Shown here in pieces: positions 9,787-20,675 of a DNA stretch of 64,000 nucleotides. A program made the position numbers and the translations under genes. The first letter of the stretch is position 1; every line of letters starts with the position of its first letter. The notes under the pieces were generated by a model that was not told the origin of the DNA, did no database searches, and saw only the letters and a list, made by a program, of their open reading frames with translations. Origin of the DNA: Mugil cephalus (lineage: Eukaryota; Chordata; Actinopteri; Mugiliformes; Mugilidae); NCBI RefSeq assembly GCF_022458985.1, contig NC_061773.1, forward strand, positions 25,082,001 through 25,146,000, written 5' to 3'.

Positions 9787-12424
9787 GCTTATCATTGGAA
9801 GCAATGTTATCAGGCCCATGATACAGAGGATGAAGTCTGATGAGAAATATTGGGAACTCATCTGTTCCAACACTTCTGACCCCGAGTGTGAGCAGTTTCT
9901 CCAGCTGCTCAGTTGCATAACCCGTTGGTCTGGTCCTGACCTACCTGACAAGGTTGGCACTGTTAGGCTACGTCAGGCTGTCACCCTTGCACCACAGCAG
10001 GAGTATCTGGTGTGGGGGAAGCTGCCAAGTAGTTCTCCTGTGTCACCTGGGAGCGCTATCATCGTAGAGCCTACCTCTTCCCGTTCCGCCCCCAAAAACA
10101 TCATTGTCGGACGGGTTGTGGCACCCATGTGGGGAGATCGTTGGGTCCCTATGAAGATCCTCAACCCAACTAAGAGACCTGTGACACTGCGCCGCAATGC
10201 AATAGTGGCAGATGTCTTTCCTTGTGTTGCTGTGGAGGATCTTCCCATCTCTCAGGGTGTGAGCAGGCCACAAGCTGATCAGGCAGCTGACCCTATCCCC
10301 AACTCGGATCCCTCCTCTGCCCCCTCTCAACGGCTTAAGGACTGTGGATTGGCAGATATCAACCTTGAAGGCTGTGAGGTGTCCGATGACTGGAAACAGC
10401 GGCTGGCTGATCTTGGGATCACCTATCAGGATGTCTTCTCCAAGGACAAACTGGACTGTGGGGAGGCAAAGGAGTTTGTCCATCGTATTCACCTTACTGA
10501 TGATCGCCCCTTCCGGTTACCCTATCGACGTGTCCCTCCAGCTCACTACCATAAACTAAGAGAGGTGCTGTCTGAGATGGAGTTGAAAGGTATCATCAGT
10601 AAGTCAGTCTGTGAATATGCTTCGCCGCTGGTCCTGGTCTGGAAGAAGTCAGGAGACCTGAGGATCTGCACTGACTTTCGCTGGCTTAATGCCAAGACTG
10701 TCAAGGATGCCCACCCGCTGCCCCACCAAGCCGACTGCCTTGCCGCCCTTGGTGGAAACGCCTTTTTCAGCACCATGGATCTCACATCTGGGTTCTATAA
10801 CATCCCCCTCCATGAGTCTGACAGGCGGTACACGGCCTTTACCACACCCTTAGGCCTGTACGAGTACAACAGGCTTCCCCAAGGCCTGTGCAACAGTCCC
10901 GCATCCTTTATGCGGATGATGATGAGTGTTTTCGGCGACTTGAACTTCTCCAGTCTCCTCTGTTATCTGGATGACCTACTTGTCTTTGCTCCATCTGAAG
11001 AGGAACACCTGAAACGACTGGAGACAGTCTTCTCACGTCTCAGAACCAACAACCTGAAGTTGGCACAGAAGAAGTGCCACTTTCTTCGAAAGTCTGTGAG
11101 GTTTCTTGGCCACATGGTGGTCAGCAGCGGTGTCGCAGTTGACCAGGAGAAAGTGAAGGTCATCTCAGCTTTCAGCAAGGGGGACCTCATGAATAATGAC
11201 GACTGCACTCCATCTCAGCGGAAGGTCAAATCTTTCCTTGGCATGGTGTTGTATTATCAACATTTCATTCCTGGCTGCTCTTCAAAGCCGCTCTACACCT
11301 TGACAGCAGGACAGAAGAGGAGAGCTAAAGGCTCTTTTGGTCGGCGGAGAGCTGGCACCTTCCGAGAACTGACTCCTCAGGATTGTACTCCTGCCTGTGA
11401 GAAAGCGTTTGAAGATCTGAAAAGCGCACTCCTCAATAGTGTGGTGCTGGCACATCCAGACTTTGATAGGCCTTTCATCCTCTCCACTGATGCTTCCCTT
11501 GATGGTCTGAGTGCTGTGCTGTCCCAGGTGCCGGCTGGTGAGGAGAAAGCAAGACCCATCGCTTTCGCAAGCAAATCTCTCAGTCGCAGTCAAGCCAACT
11601 ATCCCGCTCACAGGCTAGAGTTCTTGGCTCTTAAGTGGGCAGTTTGTGATAAATTCAGCCACTGGCTCAAGGGCCACAAATTCACTGTCTGGTCAGACAA
11701 CAATCCTCTCACGTACATCTTGACCAAGCCGAAGCTTGATGCCTGTGAGCAGCGTTGGGTCTCTAAACTGGCTCCATATTCCTTCGAGATCAAACACATT
11801 CCCGGCAGATTGAATGTGGTGGCGGATGCTCTCAGTAGGGACCCCTTTGTGAGGCCTTTGAGGGAGCGGTTGCTGTGTGAACCTTACTCTGGGCTGCTGA
11901 ACCAGGCCTCTAATGTCAATGATGGATCTGTGCAGGACACCTTCCGCCTCACCTGCCAGCCACAGTCACTGGGAGGTCCCTCTACCTCTGCTGCAATTGA
12001 TTGTTCCCTCTCTGAAGATGATGTCTCCTCTCTTCTCTCCTCTCTGGATGAGTGGGACTCTCCTCCTAGGCAGCGTGCAACCTCTCTTGCTGACCACCTC
12101 ACCACCTTGGAACCTCCTGGCCAGGACATGTTGCCTTCCCTGTCTCTCACTGACCTTCAGTTACACCAGCAACAGGACCCAGTCATCTCAAGAGTTGCTC
12201 ACTATGTCGACAGGAAACGCAGGCCCTCCAGACGTGAACGCTGCAATGAGAGTCAGCCAACTCTGAGATTCCTTAAGCAATGGGATAAACTGACACTCCT
12301 GAACAACATCCTCTATAGAGTCACAAAGGACCCCTTGACCAAGCAGAAGAGGTTTCAGTTTGTTGTACCTGAGACCTTAAAGGCAGATGCATTGTCTGGT
12401 GTTCATGATCAGGCTGGTCATTGA
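9680..12424 (+). mobile_element. Ty3/Gypsy pol: reverse transcriptase and RNase H
   Basis: This long open frame carries the protease tail, then a Ty3/Gypsy RT. Segments seen include DLRICTDFRWLN, the catalytic Asp in FFSTMDLTSGFYNIPL, and YLDD at 10964-10975. RNase H follows with FILSTDASLDGLSAVL, the RLEFLALKWAV helix and WSDNNPLTYIL. The frame ends at TGA 12422-12424, inside the integrase HHCC zinc finger (the two His are just before the stop). RT and RNase H appear intact by motif, with domain order PR-RT-RH-IN as in Ty3/Gypsy (Metaviridae). The encoded enzymes copy the element's RNA to DNA. Confidence 0.9.
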
Positions 12425-13905
12425 GGTCAGCCCCGCAGCGTTTCTTCTGGTATGATATGGAGAAGGATGTCCGCAATCATGTAAAGAGCTGCCACAGATG
12501 TGTCCTCAGCAAGACTCCTGAGCCTTCTGCAAGAGCCCCACTGGAGAGCATTAAGACCTCCGCTCCTCTGGAACTTGTGTGTGTAGACTTCTGGTCAGCT
12601 GAAGACAGTAACAACAAGTCTGTGAATGTTCTTGTGATCACTGATCACTTCATAAAGCTGGCACATGCTTTTCCCTGTCAAGACCAGACTGCCAAGAGGG
12701 TAGCCAAGAAGCAGTGGGACAGCTTTTTCTGTATTTATGGCTTCCCTCAGCGCCTCCATTCCGACCAGGGGGCAAACTTTGAAAGTGAGCTGATTGCTGA
12801 GCTCTTGAAGCTTTCAGGAGTTGACAAATCCCACACCTCGCCATATCGTCCTATGGGTAATGGAGGTACAGAGAGATTTAACCACACCCTAGGCAACATG
12901 TTGAGATCTCTGCCCCTTCGATCCAAACAGAAATGGCCACAGATGATCCAGACTATGACCTTCGTATACAACTGCACTGTTCATGAGACCACCGGGTTCG
13001 CACCTTTCTATCTGATGTTTGGGAGGGTCCCTAGACTGCCGGTTGACCTTCTCTTCAAGAACGTGCTACATGATGTGACTGTGTGTGACTACGATGCCTA
13101 CGTGAAATCTCTTATGGAAGACCTGCATTGTGCCATGGAACTGGCTCAGAAGAACTGCACAGCTGAGCAAAGACATCAGCGTGACCAGTACAACAAACGG
13201 GTCAAAGGTCAGGCGCTGTCTCTCGGTGACCAGGTGCTGCTGGCAAACAAAGGTGTCAGGGGAAAATGTAAGCTTTCCGACAAGTGGGTGCCTGTTGTTT
13301 ACACCGTGGTGGCCTCGAAACCTGCACTGCATATCTACAGGATCAGGGATCAGGAGGGAAATGAACGTGTTGTTCACCGGAACCTGCTGCTCCAGGTCAA
13401 CTTCCTGCCCCTGGATGTAGCCTTGGATGGTAAAGCTGCTCCTGTGACCATGCCTGCCTCTAGCGTGACCAATGCCCCTCCTACATCTGACAAGGCTGGG
13501 ATGTCTGGATTGGAAACTGCAGCTGCAACAGGTGAGCCATCCATTGCTGGTTCCCTCTCAGGTGTTGACAACTGGGATGATGGCCGCACCGCCTCATGGG
13601 TCCGTGAGCAGTCCTCCTTTGATGAGTCCCTTGATTCAGACTGGCCACCACTCCCCTCTGAGGTGCCCTCCCCTGCTTCTGATGCTCCTGTCACCGCTGT
13701 GGATTCCCCAACATCTGTCCCTCCTCCCCCACTGCAACCATCACCTGCCCCTTCCAATCTACCTCAGGCATCAGATGTAGATAGCCGACTTACCTCACGA
13801 TTTGGCAGAGTCATTAGGCCAGTGTGTCGTTTGATTGAGTCCATGACACAACTTGAGTCCATTCTAGGGGTTGAGCCAAGCTCCCATGCTGTTATTCATG
13901 TGTGA
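12421..13905 (+). mobile_element. Ty3/Gypsy pol: integrase
   Basis: This is in another frame than RT/RNase H. It starts with the Cys pair of the HHCC finger (CHRC), then the DDE core: Asp in VCVDFW (residue 56 of this frame), Asp in HSDQGANF (115) and Glu in GTERFN (151). The last two are 35 residues apart. A GPY/F-like C-terminal module follows (KLSDKWVPVVYTVV), then a Pro/Ser-rich tail. The core looks catalytically complete, but it is separated from RT by a stop and a frame change at about 12422-12445. Confidence 0.88.
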
Positions 13906-14270
13906 GATTTATGAGTCAGAGTGACTTACTACATGCGTTCCTTTTTGGGGTGTGTTCTTAGGCCACTCTCTATGTCGTGGTAGTACTATGCTGCTGTGTA
14001 AAACTGTTTTTTTTTTCCCCTCTTGTCTCATTTACACACATTGTTTGGCCTGAGTATGTGTGGTGTATAAGGCACCTCACGTTGTCTATTGAGTATTATG
14101 AGCTCTTGCTAGGCGCCAGGCAGATCTCTAATTCTCTTATGCTTTAGATAGGAAGCTCATTTTGCTGGTTCATTTGGTTATATTGTGTGTGTGTTTTCTC
14201 AATGGCCAGTGTGTTTGTAAATGTGGTTTGTTTTGCAACCCAGAATTTTGTGTAATTCTAGGAGGGTAAA
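13906..14270 (+). other. Ty3/Gypsy 3' non-coding segment with polypurine tract
   Basis: This non-coding stretch runs between the integrase stop and the 3' LTR. The purine run AGGAGGG at about 14260-14266, a few bases before the TGTAACA of the LTR, is the probable polypurine tract for plus-strand priming. Confidence 0.6.
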
Positions 14271-14873
14271 TGTAACAGGGTCAAATATACAGTACTGTAC
14301 AGTATACAGTAGTATAATTACACAAAATCTGTTTCACTTTAAATTGTTCTTACCTGACATGTTTGTCCTCCTAAGTTGTTATGTGGAACCTTTAAAACTG
14401 AGCTACTGTACCCCTACGTTTATTTTCGGGGTCCCTCCCCTATAAATGTGTCTCCCGCCTTTACCTCTCCCCTTTTCCTGTTGTGCTCTGGAGAGGTAAA
14501 GCGACACAGTAGTCACAGAGATTTGTGTTTTAGCTATGTGCTAAAGCTATACTGTTAAAGTTCGCTCGCTAGCTTAAAGCTAACATATTTCTGTCCTTTA
14601 ATGCGTGTAGGAGCTCATGTTTGTGACTGATGGGAGGATTTTGTTTTCATTTATACTTTCGTCAGGTATGCTTTTCTGTGTTTTAATGTATTATCCGCCC
14701 TTTTCCTGTTGTGCTCTGGAGAGGAGCTCATGTTGTTCGTGACTGATGGGAGGATTTTGTTTTCATTTATACTTTCGTCAGAGAATAAACGGAGACTGCC
14801 TCCTCCAAAGAAATCCTGGTCTGGGCCATTAATCCTCATCACACAACGCAGAGGTAAAAACTAGCCGGTTACA
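14271..14873 (+). mobile_element. 3' LTR of Ty3/Gypsy element
   Basis: This 603-bp partner of the 5' LTR has about ten differences by eye, so it is a recent insertion. TATAAA lies at 14441-14446 and AATAAA at 14784-14789. It is followed at once by CATA (14874-14877), which equals the four bases before the 5' LTR and is therefore the target-site duplication. Confidence 0.9.
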
Positions 14874-15374
14874 CATACTCCGAGGTTAATGCTACACTTC
14901 CACAAGACAAACAAATCTGAAGTGCACACAAGTTGTCCTGAAGATATACAAAACGACGCTCGTCACGTGAGGCCAGTTTCACGGACATGTGGAGGCATGT
15001 TGGTAACCAGGTGAAGACCTCCGGGCTTGGAAACAATGTTTCTCCTTCCATGCTTTAGAGGAGCAGTCCCACAGTGATAGGATAGTCAAGGTCAAGACAT
15101 GCAACACGAATACGGAAACACACACACAAAGGACATATTATTTAATACAGTAAAACGGCTTTATACCCCTCCGCTGCTGTTTATCAAGCACACAGGGGTT
15201 CTTTCAGTAGAAGTCACTATACATTATTTTATTTTATTTTATTTTATTTACCAGAACTGACATAATTTATTTAGTTTCCAGTCCATCAAATGAGGCTGCA
15301 GCTCATTATGATGGAGAATAAAAAACATGAGGTGTTAAATGTTGTGTGTGTGTGTTTGTGCGCGCATATGTTGG
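14874..15374. repeat. 3' genomic flank of Gypsy insertion (second copy)
   Basis: This is the genuine downstream flank. It is duplicated at 8000-8534, as described there. After GTTGG at 15374 this copy continues into unique sequence (TGTGGTACAATAAG...), whereas the other copy continues into gag. Confidence 0.85.
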
Positions 15375-15527
15375 TGTGGTACAATAAGTAATTAATGTTC
15401 AGAAAAGAACTTCCTGCCACCCCTGACAGACAGTCCCCCAGCTGCTGCCAAACACGGGTGAAAGGACCTCATCTGAAAATGAAAGGAGAAGCAAGAAGAG
15501 AGGGCTGTAAATAAGGGGGAAGGGGTC

Positions 15528-15558
<31 letters not shown>

Positions 15559-16700
15559 GCGTGTGTCGCTGCTGCCCTGTTGTTCACCCCTGTGAGGAGG
15601 AGTGAGGCAGTATCAGTATTGATAGGAGCTGGGTGGAGGCTCTGTGTTGTTCTGCCATATGTTCCTCTGAGAGTCAACAAAAAGACAAACAAGAGACTCA
15701 AACTCTGACGACACACGCTGACCGACTGGACCAGCTCACCGAGGGCTTGTCTTGGTTTAGCCCTGCAGCGACATGAAGCTCTTTAAACGCGTATGTTAAC
15801 CTGTTTGCCAGCTTTCGTTTGTCCCCTCTTATCTTCGCTGCTGCGGCCTCCATGTTTCAGGACTGATCTGATCTGTGTGTGATGGACTCAGCTGAAGGCT
15901 GCATGTTGTTTCATGCAACATGTGCAGATGCTACGGTGGTGTCTGTCTCCCTGGTTGCAAGACTTTCTGAATTAACATACCTGGACTACTGTCCAACAGT
16001 CTGGTCTTGGAGATTATACAGTATAATTTCTGACTTCTTGGTTTCTTTCTTTTTCTTTTGGTGTTTGCTAGTTTCTGGGTTTTTTCCTGTAACCGTACGG
16101 CTTTTAGGTGTTTGGAAAAGTGGGATGTGATTATCTTATATATTCTGGGTGGTTGTTTTTCTATGTAGAGTATGTTATTGGGAAGAATGTCCATTGCCCC
16201 TATAATGGAGTGATCACAGATGGGGATCCTAATAAACGCACAAATAAACAAGCAAGTAAATACACTGGACTTAGCACGAATGCAAAATTTCAGCTGTATA
16301 GTCCCTAGGCTAGACTTTAAGACAACTACAAATCAAACAAGGCAATGTGGAAAATGACATCAGTCATAAAACAGTAAAATGTACATGCATGTCATACACA
16401 TACAGTATCTTTACAGAGCTGCTGCACGTGGCTCAAGATGTGATATCTTTTCTTTCAGGAGAACAAACAGACTTTAGACAGCCCTGCATGCGCTCGGAGT
16501 GCTTTGGTGATCTCTCCCTGCCTCGTTTGCTCAGGTGTGGTTATCTAAAGAATCTGGAGCGGTGCAATCACTGACCTAGATCTCCGACAAAACACCCAAC
16601 TCTGAAATGTCATGAAGATTTTTTTTTTTAAATAAAACAGATCCCAGCAAAAAGCCTTTTTTCAGCGAGCAGAGATAGAAGAACAGGATGGATGAACAAA
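15375..16700. other. Intergenic region right of the Gypsy element
   Basis: This holds a (TG)n microsatellite at about 15528-15553. I see no convincing gene. A possible splice-bounded pair of short open segments near 15773 and 16460 is noted under rejected items. Confidence 0.4.
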
Positions 16701-16800
16701 ATGATTATAAGTCTCTTTATTGGCCAAATGTACAATGTACACAGGAATTTTACCTGGTGTATCAGCCCCACATAACATTAAATAAAAGTTAACTTAGAAA
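16700..16800. repeat. Interspersed repeat with CTTTATTGGCCAA signature
   Basis: The sequence TCTCTTTATTGGCCAAATGT followed by ACACAGGAATTTTACCTGGT resembles the 3' tail sequence common to many fish LINE/SINE copies. Identification is from memory of this tail only. Confidence 0.45.
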
Positions 16801-17139
16801 ATGTTTTACAATTCCTAGTGAATGATTCGGAAGTGTTCCTAAACCAGATCAAACATGCAATTCATCCAGGAAATCGATGGCTGTGCGCAGTAAGCCCCGA
16901 CATGGAGACTCTCGGAATAAGGCATCATCATAAGATACCTAAAGCAAAGAAGCAGTGATACTATTTCAAATGACGTTTGTTTGATGCCTAAGATCTTTTC
17001 TATAGTATTCTATGCATTGGTGCATTGGTGTGGAATACAGTTTTCAGCTCTGGCTTTAGACCTAGTGGCCTTTATTTACAAAGTTTCCCTCCACAAAGAG
17101 CTCACTCTTGTATCACACGTAGCCAGGTTTCCCTCTTGA

Positions 17140-17520
17140 CACTAGGGATGGGAACCATAATGTCACCTGTGCTGACGCTGAAGCGGTAGTAACCAGACCG
17201 TAAAGCGACGCAGATTTCTGTGCTTCGCTTCTCTGCCCCCTTGGCTCTGTTGCTGTGTCAACGCTACACGTGACGTTAGTTTTTCACCTGCATGGATGGA
17301 AGTGAACCTTTAAAATGCCAAACAGTCAAAACTTTGGCTGTACCTCACCTTAAAAGATGCAGACAACCGTCGTGCTTGAAGGTGATATTGTGCGAAGGAG
17401 GTAACGCCAGGAACTTGATTAAACACCCAAGGACGCATAGCATTTCTTTAAAAGCTTAGAAATGTACCATCTTTGATGGCATGAAGACCCCACGCCACTG
17501 TTTTTATTATAATTATGACA
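17140..17520 (+). mobile_element. Degraded hAT transposon fragment with BED zinc-finger remnant
   Basis: Plus-strand translation near 17383-17490 gives VILCEGGNARNLIKHPRTHS, then ISLKA, a stop, and KCTIFDGM. This matches the BED-finger consensus of ZBED/hAT transposases (Cys, GGNTSNL, KHLxxxH, then a CTVFD segment). The sequence CACTAGGGATGGGAAC near 17140 resembles a hAT end. Stops and lost residues show it is dead, and the catalytic domain was not seen downstream. Confidence 0.6.
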
Positions 17521-18325
17521 GTTTGTTGTGAATTTTGTTTTATATTGTTTCATTTATTACTCAGTCGTATTGTAATGTTGTATTTATAGTATTTATATGA
17601 ATATTCTGTTCAACTTGTACGCCACAAAACGCCTTAAAAATAAAAAAAAAAAAAGGTCAAAGTTTGTATGTTTTCTGTTTCTTTAAGCACCATTTCAAAA
17701 ATACTGGTTTGGCATCAATATATCGGATAAAACCTTAACAATAGCCTTTCTTGACACTATACAGGTTAGAGAACATTTAGTCCATCAGAGTCCTGCAGTC
17801 CAGCTTGTTCTAATCTGTCCAGATGGTCAGGTGTCCCTTAATGACCTTCCACACGGTGACTTTTGTAGATCATAAACAGTTCACATTGTTCAGCTTCTCA
17901 AAGCACATCTGTCAAACGCTGAAGCCTGTCCACATCCTTTGTGCGGGGGGTGAGTGAATGTCGTGTAGTTGTGTGTGAAAGTAAACACTCCTCACGTGGA
18001 ACGGTTCCTTTACTCCAAACGTCCCCGGTCCGTTCTAACCCGAGCAATCTGTGATAGATGAGGACTGTGTCAACACGGGCCTCGACATGAGAAATTAGGT
18101 CGGACAAGAAGAAGGCTTGAAGTTCGCTCTTTCAGTGGCGATGTGATTTATGTGTGCGTGTCACTTTGTAAACACAGCCCCAGCGTTTCAGCACGTAAAT
18201 ATTTCCTCATTCCCGCGATATCGAAGGAACGGCACTCTACCTTTGAGCTGTCCCACCTGCTTGCGAGGTCACAGCCAAGACACACATAAACACATTCACG
18301 CCCACACCCACACAGCGGACCTGTC

Positions 18326-18366
<41 letters not shown>

Positions 18367-18550
18367 GTCATGACACACATGCGTGCACAATTTACCAGCT
18401 ACATTCCTGAGGCAGTGATGAGCCAGGATGAAGTTTAGGGGGAGCAGATGAGACATGTGGATACAGGCAGAGCTGCAGCTCTGAGCTAAAACGACACCGC
18501 ATGGGTGTGACTGCGCTACCTGCTAAAGTAGCATCTGTAATAACTTTAAG
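17521..18550. other. Intergenic region with (CA)n
   Basis: This holds an A-rich tract at about 17640-17654 and a (CA)n microsatellite at 18328-18363. No gene was recognised. Confidence 0.45.
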
Positions 18551-18569
18551 TTATTGGTGGTGAATTGTT

Positions 18570-18770
18570 CTGTCAGAATCAGAATCAGAACACTTTATTA
18601 ATCCTTCAAGGAAACTGTTTTTTTTGCTGTTGCTCCCATAAAATCCCAGTTGCAAGGAGGCAGAGTCAGATAGATAGATAGATATGAGGTGCATTAAAGA
18701 AAACAAAATATTGCACAAGATATTCAAAACTTGCAGGGGTAAAATGGTTACAGATAAATTATAACAGAGC
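18570..18770 (-). repeat. LINE/SINE-tail-like interspersed repeat
   Basis: The sequence CAGAATCAGAATCAGAACAC, then CTTTATTAATCCTTCAAGGA, is a common 3'-tail signature of fish retroposons. It is followed by a GATA run at 18671-18683. Confidence 0.5.
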
Positions 18771-18929
18771 ATGAAGTGCTAGGAGTGGCCAACACTCAGC
18801 GAGAGGAGTTATTAAGTTTGATGGCCACAGTGTGTCGTGGAGTGGGTGAGAGGAGTTGTCCAGTACAGACCCCTCCATGGCCTACATCACTGTTACATCA
18901 CTGCAGTAGCTGGAGGCAAAACAGAGGGA

Positions 18930-19420
18930 AGCTAGAGGCGAACACTGTCGCTGTCAGCTGGGAAAATGTCATCTTGCTGTATTGTATTTTTGTGTGCCAA
19001 AACTGAAAAACCCAAAACACTAACTAACGTTGTTTACCAGGGACACATGCACCACAACCAGCAACTCAAAAGGCTCAAAATGATGCAACGACTGCCACGT
19101 TTTCTTTGCAAAGCTATTACCTTAAATTATGTTTAATCCTTCAAACACTGTTGGAGGATGAAGGACCAGTGGCTGTGCCAAAATAAATTGTCGTAGTAAT
19201 AATAAAACTATGCCTATTTCTCTCCTTAAATTAATAACAATACTGTGGGTAGCACCAACCAACTACACTATGTGTTTAAAAAAAATATAGTACTACATAT
19301 GGGGAAGTGTATATACCCCAGCCAAACACTGTCACTGTCACTGTCAACTGTGAAAATTACGTCTTTCTGTATTTTTTGTGCTGAAACTGAAAAATCAAAA
19401 ACACTAACTTGAAGTTTTAT
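18930..19420. repeat. Local direct repeat pair (about 100 bp units)
   Basis: The segment about 18935-19040 recurs, diverged, at about 19315-19415. Shared blocks include AACACTGTC-GCTGTCA and AAACTGAAAAA followed by AACACTAACT. The two units lie just left of the left inverted arm and may belong to the same element. Confidence 0.5.
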
Positions 19421-19502
19421 CACGTACCAGCCACTGCTATTGGTTTGGCTTTGGCGTTTGAAAGAAAGGATTAGAGCGAGACAATCATCAACAGTCACAC
19501 TT

Positions 19503-20353
19503 CTTATCAGATAAGATTAATATGTAATGCATCACCAGTTTCAGCCTCGATAACGATATGGGTTAGAACAATTGTGACTGAAATTATGTAAGTAAATCAT
19601 TATTTGGGGGATTCTTGTTACATGTTAATGCTAATGCTAACTGCTAGCTAATGCGACGTATTTCAAGGGTGTCCCGGTTGAAGTTGCTTTGCTAGGTTAC
19701 CCTGCATAATGGTTCTGCTTCACTTCACTTTATAAAGGCAGCCCCACTGTGTTTGCATGGACAAAATGCATTGTTCAATTTCTTCTCCTGCAAATCTTGC
19801 ACATGCCCAGTCAAGACATTGTTTTAGGCGATTTGGCAAATTATGTTAAGTTAACCATTATTTGGGAATTCTTGTACATATTAATGCTAATGCTAACTGC
19901 TATGCTAGCTAATGCAATGTCAGTTTTGTGTTTCAGGTTGTGTCCGAGCGGAAGTTGCATTTACTACATTACCCTCCACAGTGGTTCCACTTACTTCTTG
20001 TAATATCTTTGTTGGAGAGACTTCACTTGATAAAGACAGACCACACATTGTCCCCTCTGTTTCCTCCTTTGGTCAAATCGTCCATCCAGTGAGTGAGAAT
20101 GTAAGGGTCGGTGAATGTAGTCCCATTAGTCAGAGTCAACTTTTTAAAATAACATTAACGTTTCGAGGAGTGAGTGTATTTGTATATTCTCTAAAATATG
20201 TGTTTTCCTCGTCCATTCTTGCCAAAACAGTCCATTGATATATGCTAACCGGCATTTACAAGCTAGCATGTTTGAGATGTTTTGCCTCCAGCTAAGCCCC
20301 GCCCCTCAAAATACTTCACACCGTTTACAAACTGTGAAGGGGTCTATGGAGTC
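19503..20353 (+). repeat. Left arm of large inverted repeat
   Basis: This is the reverse complement of 22712-23557, diverged. Anchors include CCGTTTACAAACTGTGAA (about 20320), AGGGGCGGGGCTTA read on the minus strand, and AATGCTAATGCTAACTGCTA. It has its own internal duplication: 19590-19735 resembles 19845-19985. No open frame of note was seen. It is probably two copies of one mobile element in opposite orientation. Confidence 0.7.
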
Positions 20354-20462
20354 TTTATTGCAGTTTTGCGTCTTGCTCAGGGAATCTGTGTCACAAATCA
20401 ACTAACAGGTAGTTCCTACATTCGACCACACTACCAGTAACGCTGCAACCAACATTTGTCTA

Positions 20463-20675
20463 AAATAAAATCCTCAGGAAGCTGAGGGTTTGTTGGTGTA
20501 ATTATGACTCAAGAATGTGGGTGCTCTTTGCGGAGACCATGAGAGAAAAACAGAAACTGACCTCACTTAAAATGAATCAGCAACACTACGGAAGTATGTA
20601 AAGACACTAGTGGCTAGTGGGTGAGTCACCTGAACTTACATGAGCTCACATGGAGGAAACTTGAGATATTTTCAT
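20463..20675. repeat. Unclassified interspersed repeat, copy 2
   Basis: This is the partner of the repeat at 7005-7240, in the same orientation. It carries an insertion or replacement of about 70 bp in its middle (near 20545-20610). Confidence 0.6.

Noticed and set aside
15399..15716. Minus-strand 105-codon ORF with a signal-peptide-like start (MCRQSLSLLFVFLLTL).
   Set aside because: The rest translates a (TG)n microsatellite into His-Thr repeats. No family or splice support was seen.
15773..16540. Exon-like pair: ATG with MKLFKR before a GTATGT at about 15791, then an open AG...GT segment near 16460-16541.
   Set aside because: The phases agree, but no further exons, no family resemblance and no CpG promoter were found. 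Such pairs arise by chance.
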